Shown in pieces: positions 58,385 to 64,000 of a stretch of 64,000 nucleotides of DNA. Below the pieces are notes generated by a model, which saw only the letters and a program-made list of their open reading frames with translations, had not been told where the DNA came from and did no database searches. The position numbers and the translations under genes are program-made. Origin of the DNA: Hirudo medicinalis (Eukaryota > Annelida > Clitellata > Hirudinida > Hirudinidae). Location: the NCBI GenBank assembly GCA_011800805.1, contig MPNW01000152.1, positions 294,677 to 358,676 of the forward strand, read 5' to 3'. Each line of letters begins with the position of its first letter. Position 1 is the stretch's first letter.

Positions 58385-61300
58385 TTACACCGGCAAGACT
58401 TTGTGCACACTTCTCGGCAGAAAACGACTCACACTCAAGATGCTCCTCGGCACGTATCCTTCCGAGGACAAACTTCCGGAGGACTTGGACGCCCACCACC
58501 ATTCCGACTCGACTTCATCTCCCCTCCTCAGAACTCTGATGGACTCTCCTGCCCTCAAACTGCACTCGTTATCGCATTCGGCCTCGTAGTCTGCCGCACT
58601 GTACACGATCCCGTTGTTGGCACTTCCCAGTTGGTTTCCAAAGTCTGTAAAAGGTGAAGATCTCACGTTTTGCAATGTTTTACAAAGAAAATGGTATATT
58701 TATTAATTAATCTCCTGCATAACAATAAACTTAAATCCATAAATTAAAAACAAACGAAAATTAGTGAATATGTAATATTTTTATAATTTATGGTATTAAA
58801 CAATTTCATGAAAAATTAACTTTGTACTTTTTATTATTATTATTATTATTATTATTAAAATGAGACCTTTTCAAGTTGCCAGCAAATGTTGAGACCCAAT
58901 TTTAAATAAGGAGGAGAAATTAGTCAATTCATTCTCATAAATCCAACAAAAACATTGGCTGTTGTCAGAGAAGTGATTATTATTGTTATGATTAAATGAC
59001 TACCTATTCCCAGACCGGGTTAATTAGTACAAACACATGAGCATGATACTTCTGCTGATTAAATTACTCAAGTAATCACCATCAAGGACTTTGATGCATT
59101 CTTCATAACAAAGGGTTTTTGATTGACACTTTTGAATGGGAGTTTCGTGATCCGAGGCCGTTAACGCAAACACGCAAGCACCACTGCGTAGGAGAAGCTC
59201 CGTGATTTCTATTTTGTTTCCAAGTGCAGCGTAATGCAATGGAGTCCTGGGAAAATAATTCAAATGCAAAGTTAAATTTTGCCAGCACTACAGTGCCTTC
59301 TCATAATCACTTTGCTTTAATGTAATCTCACTGTTAATGACCGGAACCTCGACACATGAAGAAATGTTTTACTAAATGCTATTTGTAAATAAATTAATTT
59401 AAATATTTACATTTAACCCCATAATAATCACTAACACACCAGCATTCACAGTTTGGAGCATTAACATTGCAGCCATAATCAAGGAGGAATTTCACAACTT
59501 CAACATGATCGTTGCACACTGCCATGTGCAAGGCTGTCATCCCATTGTCATTGGACAGGTCTGGATTTGGAACCTGAGAATCATCATCAGAAAATATTTC
59601 AATTTGAAGATGGAACAAAATCAGCACAATCAAGAATCTAACTTGTGGTACAACAGATTTTATGATGTCCAATTCTCCCTCAACAACAGCACTGAGGAAC
59701 AAGAAACTTGGATCGATGGTCACTCTCTTTCTCGACTTTACTTTGGGAATCCCGTCCTCCTCTTCGGAGTTCCGAGTTAGATCCGAAGACAGAGTTATGT
59801 AGGACAACCTCGGAAGATAAATATTTTTCTTGGTTGCAGTTTTAGGCTCCGTATTTGAATTGTTGTGATCGTATGTATTCCTTGGATACTTTTCAGGGCT
59901 GGCAGTGGCACCAGTGGAGAGTTTTGCTTTTGGAGGAGGTGAGAACAGGGAATAAATTGTTGGGGCTTTTACCACAGCATCTTGTGTTGGAATGTGTTCG
60001 ACAGCTCTCTCTTGTTGAGATGAACTGTCTTTCTGATCTGAAGGCACAAATGAAAACTTTGGTCTTGAAAAGGATGATGAATACCCAAAGAGTCTATTAG
60101 GACGAGATGCCATTGTGTGCCGTGACGTGTTTGAAGCAGAAGTGCTCGACAGGAGAATGGACAGTGCTGAACTGACAGCATTGGCAGATATATCAATCTC
60201 TGGTGTTGATCCTGATTCTTTCTCATTAGCTACTGCTGCAAGACACTCTTGAGAGGCTATAGTTGCAGAAACTGGAGTATCGGATGACTTCACGACTTCA
60301 GATTTCTCAATGCAACAGGAGGTGTGTTGATATGTACCATCTTTTTTGTTCATAGTATTGACCGGGCTATCTTTAGGAAGTTGCGAAAACATTTTCGATA
60401 ATTCTCTGACACCTCCTTTTTTGAAAACTTCAGAACCATCATAACTTTTATCTGTGTTTTCAGAACAACTGACATTATTGTGAGAGGTAAGAGCATGCTG
60501 AGACATAGAATCGGAAAGTTGGGGATCTCTCGAATTAGCTGGCTGAGAGAGTGTGATTGTCAAAGAATTACAAACCGTTGGACTGCCATAAATATTTTCT
60601 GATTGATTTTGTAGATCATCCCTTAAAACCTTGGAAAGAGCACCTAGCGACTTGTCTCTCCTTTTTGGAGATTCCAAAAAAGAGGATGTATTATTGGGGT
60701 AAGAATTGGTAATATTATTATTATTATGCTTAATCGAGGATATAAATGCTGCAGAGGTAGGTTTACAATCTTTCAGCAAATGAACTGGTTTCGGTGTTAA
60801 TTTAGGTTTGGAAGACCCGACTGAGCTGGACATCAAATGATTTGGAAGAAGAGAATTTTGTGAAGTTGTTGATGTTTTTATATTTCCATATTGACTATCG
60901 GATCTTTTTGCCTTGATGAGGGCATTTTCTTTCTCATTATATCCATAATGGAAGCTTGCAGACTTTGGCAACAAGCAAACCTTTGGTGACTTTGAAGTTC
61001 GCCCAGAGTTGGGTGCAAGATCAGGAAGTACTGCTTTCTGGTCATCTTGTGAATGAATTTGAACATTTTGAAGTAGAGGTCTTCGCGATGTTCCACAATC
61101 AACACTCATGGATCTATTGGAATATGGCTTTGGAGCAAACCTGCTCATGATGGAGCTAGAAGTGGAGTGCCTCAGTTTAGCAGAAAAGTCTTTCTCGTCC
61201 TTAGATACATTGAGAGCAGACATTGGCTTAATTTCAGAAGAAACATAGGGAGCAGAAGATGATGTTATGATGGCTTTACTAGAGCAAGAACTTGAGCAGG

Positions 61301-62370
61301 AACCAAGAGAAGATGAGGGGTCTGCAGATGAAGTGTTAGAAAAAGAAGAAAAGAATCGATCTCTGGAGGCGCTTCTGCGTGGAGTCAAAAGCGAAGCATC
61401 AAAAGATTTTGAAGGTCTCATCGTGTCGGCATTAGCCGAAGTCTTGTTTCCATTTGAATCGTCAGTTCGGTTAGAACATGTTCTCGCATCCAATTCCCGA
61501 CATGTTTCCGAGGTATTACGAACTGCAGGCACTACCGAAGAAGTTGCATTCCTTTTGCTAGCTCGAGGGAGAGATTCTGACTGTAATTAATTAATAATTG
61601 TAGTTAATTAATGTTTCGAGTTCTCAATGTTTTAATATACATTGCATTCAGTCTTTAATTGCATAACCTTAATTTCAGATCTTTTCAGTCTTTCCAATTG
61701 GCCAGTCAATTCAGCAACTTTCATCAAAGCAAGAGCAAGTTCTTTCTCCTTCAAGAAGATCAGAGCATTCAAAGTTTCTCGTTCCGTGCTTCCTATGAAT
61801 TGTTATTATGATATTCAATCTATGTTTTACCATTAATTTTGATCACATAAAAACTATTTTTTTCTGATAGCAGATGGAAAGGAATTTATTTTAAGTATAT
61901 TAGCTTGTAACAAAACAAGTTTATTGGAGAAAACATTTGCTTTTTATTTAGAGTGACAAGTGATTTTGTTCCAGATAAACAAGTAATAACCATAAAGCAT
62001 GAAAACAACTATGATAAATTGCAGATGCATTGACAGCATCAAATGTAATTAACTCACTCAGAATTTTTGAATTGACTACATTTTGGCTGCCATAAATAAG
62101 TTATCTAATAAATGCAAATGGAATCAAATCAGCTTAGATGTGAGGAATTCAAATTAAATTTAAATGTGAAATGATGACATTGCAATAAATCTATAATTCA
62201 TAGACATGCTACAACTTTCAAGGCTAATTAGCCTAACATGATGTAAATCCATCCCAACCACTTGAAGAATTTGAAGTTGTTGCACACTGTTGCTGATGCT
62301 GAAGTTGTAGAGATTTCAACCTCATCTCCTGAGCTGCCACTTCATTCTTCAATTCTTGCAATCTCTCCAT
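58385..62370 (-). CDS. ASPP: ASPP-family protein (p53/PP1-binding, ankyrin-SH3)
   Basis: ASPP proteins bind p53-family factors and protein phosphatase 1 and act at cell junctions and in apoptosis. Six coding exons: 62370-62259, 61792-61641, 61580-59643, 59573-59440, 59246-59080, 58644-58385; phases match, 920 aa. Residues 1-88 are coiled coil (MERLQELKNEVAAQEMRLK; KELALALMKVAELTGQLERL). The single 1,938-base exon encodes a ~640-residue Ser-rich linker ending KSRKRVTIDPSFLFLSAVVE. Then ankyrin repeats (NDNGMTALHMAVCNDHVEVV, TPLHYAALGNKIEITELLL) and the SH3 (IVYSAADYEAECDNECSLRA, EWWWASKSSG, EGYVPRSIL). Start choice: a 5' UTR acceptor at 62404 is followed by an in-frame stop, then ATG 62370. 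The PP1 docking motif is RVTI where vertebrate ASPP2 has RVKF. Confidence 0.94.
58830..58858. repeat. ATT microsatellite in an ASPP intron
   Basis: Nine uninterrupted TTA units between ASPP exons 5 and 6. Confidence 0.9.
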
Positions 62371-63806
62371 GGCGTGAGAGTGTATTCGTTAAGAAACAAT
62401 GCCCTGAAATGTAGAGTTAAAGATTGATTTAGTGGGTTGCTTACTCCAGCTTAAACTCTATTTCCAGCATCATTTCATATGCAAAGGAAGATACATATAA
62501 TCATTAAGACCAAAAATATTTACTTCAGCAGTAAAAAATAATTGAAGACATTTAAAAAAAATATCTTCAATTTATATTCAATAACCACCATTTTTTCCAA
62601 CTACACAAAATACATCTCCAACATTTTTATCACAAAATACCTTTACATCAAACATCAGTCTTCACTATGAAATCTAGCAATTTTTCTTCGTTAATGACTT
62701 ATAAGTGGATAACTTTTACTTATTTAAATAGATTTTAACTTCTATGAAACCAGCAAATAATCCGTGTTTGCTATGTTGTTGATCATTGTCGTTTCACACC
62801 AGAATAAAACGTATCAGATACATTTATTTGGAAACTTCTCTTGGGCTTAGAAATTCGTTGTTAAACGCCATTCACTCTGCACGGTTTAAGCATTTTTAAT
62901 CAGCTCATCACAATCATGCTTGACCAAAATCACAAAATAAAAATGCAATCGTTAGGTATTGTAACTCACAGACTTCATGTATATAAAATATCACGATCTA
63001 TGCAGACATAACACAGGCGCGAGGCGCACCCACAACGAAAGGGCCGCTTATGTTTTTTACAAATTCAACTCCCTTCTAAATAAACATCCTAACCAAAAAC
63101 CTATATCGTCACCTCATGGAGGATAAGAACTTAAAAAACGATTACCAATATTTGTTGACTATTTGCTTTCATATTAAGATTAAGAAATCCTCAAGAATTC
63201 TCTGATATGTTTCGGAGAACTACCAAAAAACAATGAAATATTGAAAACTAAGAATCTTACCGCCTCATTACAGGTGGCAGACGCGCTCACGCATTTTCCA
63301 TATACGATCGCTGATACACATTTACCTTAGCTTTATCGAACGCAGGTATGCCACACACTGACAAATCAGAAAACATCCACAACTGTTGCATCGATCCTCC
63401 GTTAGCCTTCTCAACAAAGTATCATTTCATGAGCTAATCCATTCGTCACAGTAAGCTACTTATTAAAGTTGGCTCATCATTTGCTCAATTTTTATTGTAG
63501 TGACTTACTCCTTCAGAAAAAAAAAAATTATCCAGTAAAATTTTATGTGCATATTACATAAAGCATGAATCATCACACCACAACAGCATCATAACCGCCG
63601 ATCACTCTTCAAGGATCAAACCTAACACTTTGTGTTTCAAGTTTATATTGGAAATTCCAAAGTTTTCCAAGTGAAAGATTTGAGAGTATTGGTATCATTG
63701 AATAAAAAACTTCAGGATTGAAATTCTGTGGAGAATGTAACATATTGTTGCAGAGGACTTATTGTGTTATCTTCTAAATAAGATATATGAGACATCATGA
63801 TTTGTT
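62371..63806. promoter_or_regulatory. ASPP 5' region
   Basis: Contains the untranslated start of ASPP exon 62403-62371 (acceptor CATTTCAG) and, farther up, its unlocated first exon and promoter. The stretch 63010-63040 is locally GC-rich (CACAGGCGCGAGGCGC), unusual here and a possible promoter region. No other gene seen. Confidence 0.4.
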
Positions 63807-63980
63807 TCAATCAAATGATTCTTCCAGTGGTTCAAAAATGGCAAGCTTCCTGGTGAGCCACCACATCAGAACTGGCTGGATGATGGCCACAAGAAGCAAC
63901 ATGTACAGACGTCGCTTGCTGGCCAATTCGAATGTGCCTGCATCAGGATGACCCAAGATTGACACCCTCAATGACTTCAC
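63807..63980 (-). CDS. last exon of an unidentified single-pass membrane protein
   Basis: After a good acceptor (TTCATTCCAG) the minus strand encodes 57 residues and a stop: a basic lead (VKSLRVSILGHPDAGTFELA), then SKRRLYM, a hydrophobic helix LLLVAIIQPVLMWWL, and a short acidic tail TRKLAIFEPLEESFD. Earlier exons lie beyond the window. The positive-inside pattern suggests the tail end faces away from the cytosol or a tail-anchored topology; I do not recognise the family. Confidence 0.65.
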   Translation of the reverse strand: MKSLRVSILGHPDAGTFELASKRRLYMLLLVAIIQPVLMWWLTRKLAIFEPLEESFD

Positions 63981-64000
63981 CTGGAATGAAGCTTGCAATT

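Noticed and set aside
1..64000. CRISPR arrays, bacterial operons, rRNA or tRNA genes
   Set aside because: None was seen; introns, SNARE and TRAF genes and non-LTR elements show a eukaryotic nuclear sequence. The only tRNA-like sequence is the candidate SINE head at 22741.

Overview
This is nuclear DNA of an invertebrate animal, most likely a bilaterian. It is AT-rich, genes are split by many mostly short GT-AG introns, and the genes belong to animal families (neuronal syntaxin-1, SVOP, a TRAF, an ASPP, the ciliary LRRC46). About a quarter of the window is decayed transposons. I could not fix the phylum. Single N's at 807, 3750, 12049, 16741 and 43001 are assembly joins; those at 3750 and 12049 are followed by a second copy of the sequence before them.

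Layout: 0.1-10 kb is a transposon graveyard (LINE pieces, a complete-ended Merlin element with target-site duplications, hAT and Tc1 scraps, a CR1-type LINE) with a decayed copy of a ZM-motif exon. 9.6-11.7 kb (-) holds exons of a PDZ/ZM-motif (PDLIM/Zasp-like) gene. 12.9-15.5 kb (+) is an intact 8-exon TRAF gene, convergent with a 16-exon PIGS gene (16.1-20.3 kb, -). 20.6-23 kb holds a foldback element, a LINE tail and a tRNA-like repeat. 25.3-28.7 kb (-) is a 10-exon syntaxin-1 gene, divergent from two tandem FITM2-like genes (29.3-31.8 and 32.9-34.0 kb, +), the first without the family's catalytic histidines. 34.7-39.4 kb (-) is a 13-exon SVOP-type transporter gene. 41.0-42.0 kb (-) is most of a SmE (SNRPE) gene and 44.7-45.9 kb (-) an LRRC46 gene. 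46-48.5 kb is LINE material. 49.1-56.5 kb (-) is a 12-exon coiled-coil gene I cannot name. 58.4-62.4 kb (-) is a 6-exon ASPP gene, and the end of the window holds the last exon of an unidentified membrane protein gene.

Exons were joined by hand. For TRAF, PIGS, STX1, both FITM genes, SVOP, LRRC46, the coiled-coil gene and ASPP, every junction has a GT donor, an AG acceptor and matching phase, giving uninterrupted proteins of 437, 561, 295, 339, 309, 494, 205, 988 and 920 residues. UTRs, promoters and alternative exons are not resolved. The genes look like an ordinary mixed neighbourhood: GPI-anchor attachment (PIGS), synaptic membrane traffic (STX1, SVOP), ER lipid homeostasis (FITM), splicing (SNRPE), cilia (LRRC46), and signalling or apoptosis (TRAF, ASPP). 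Nothing suggests a shared operon.
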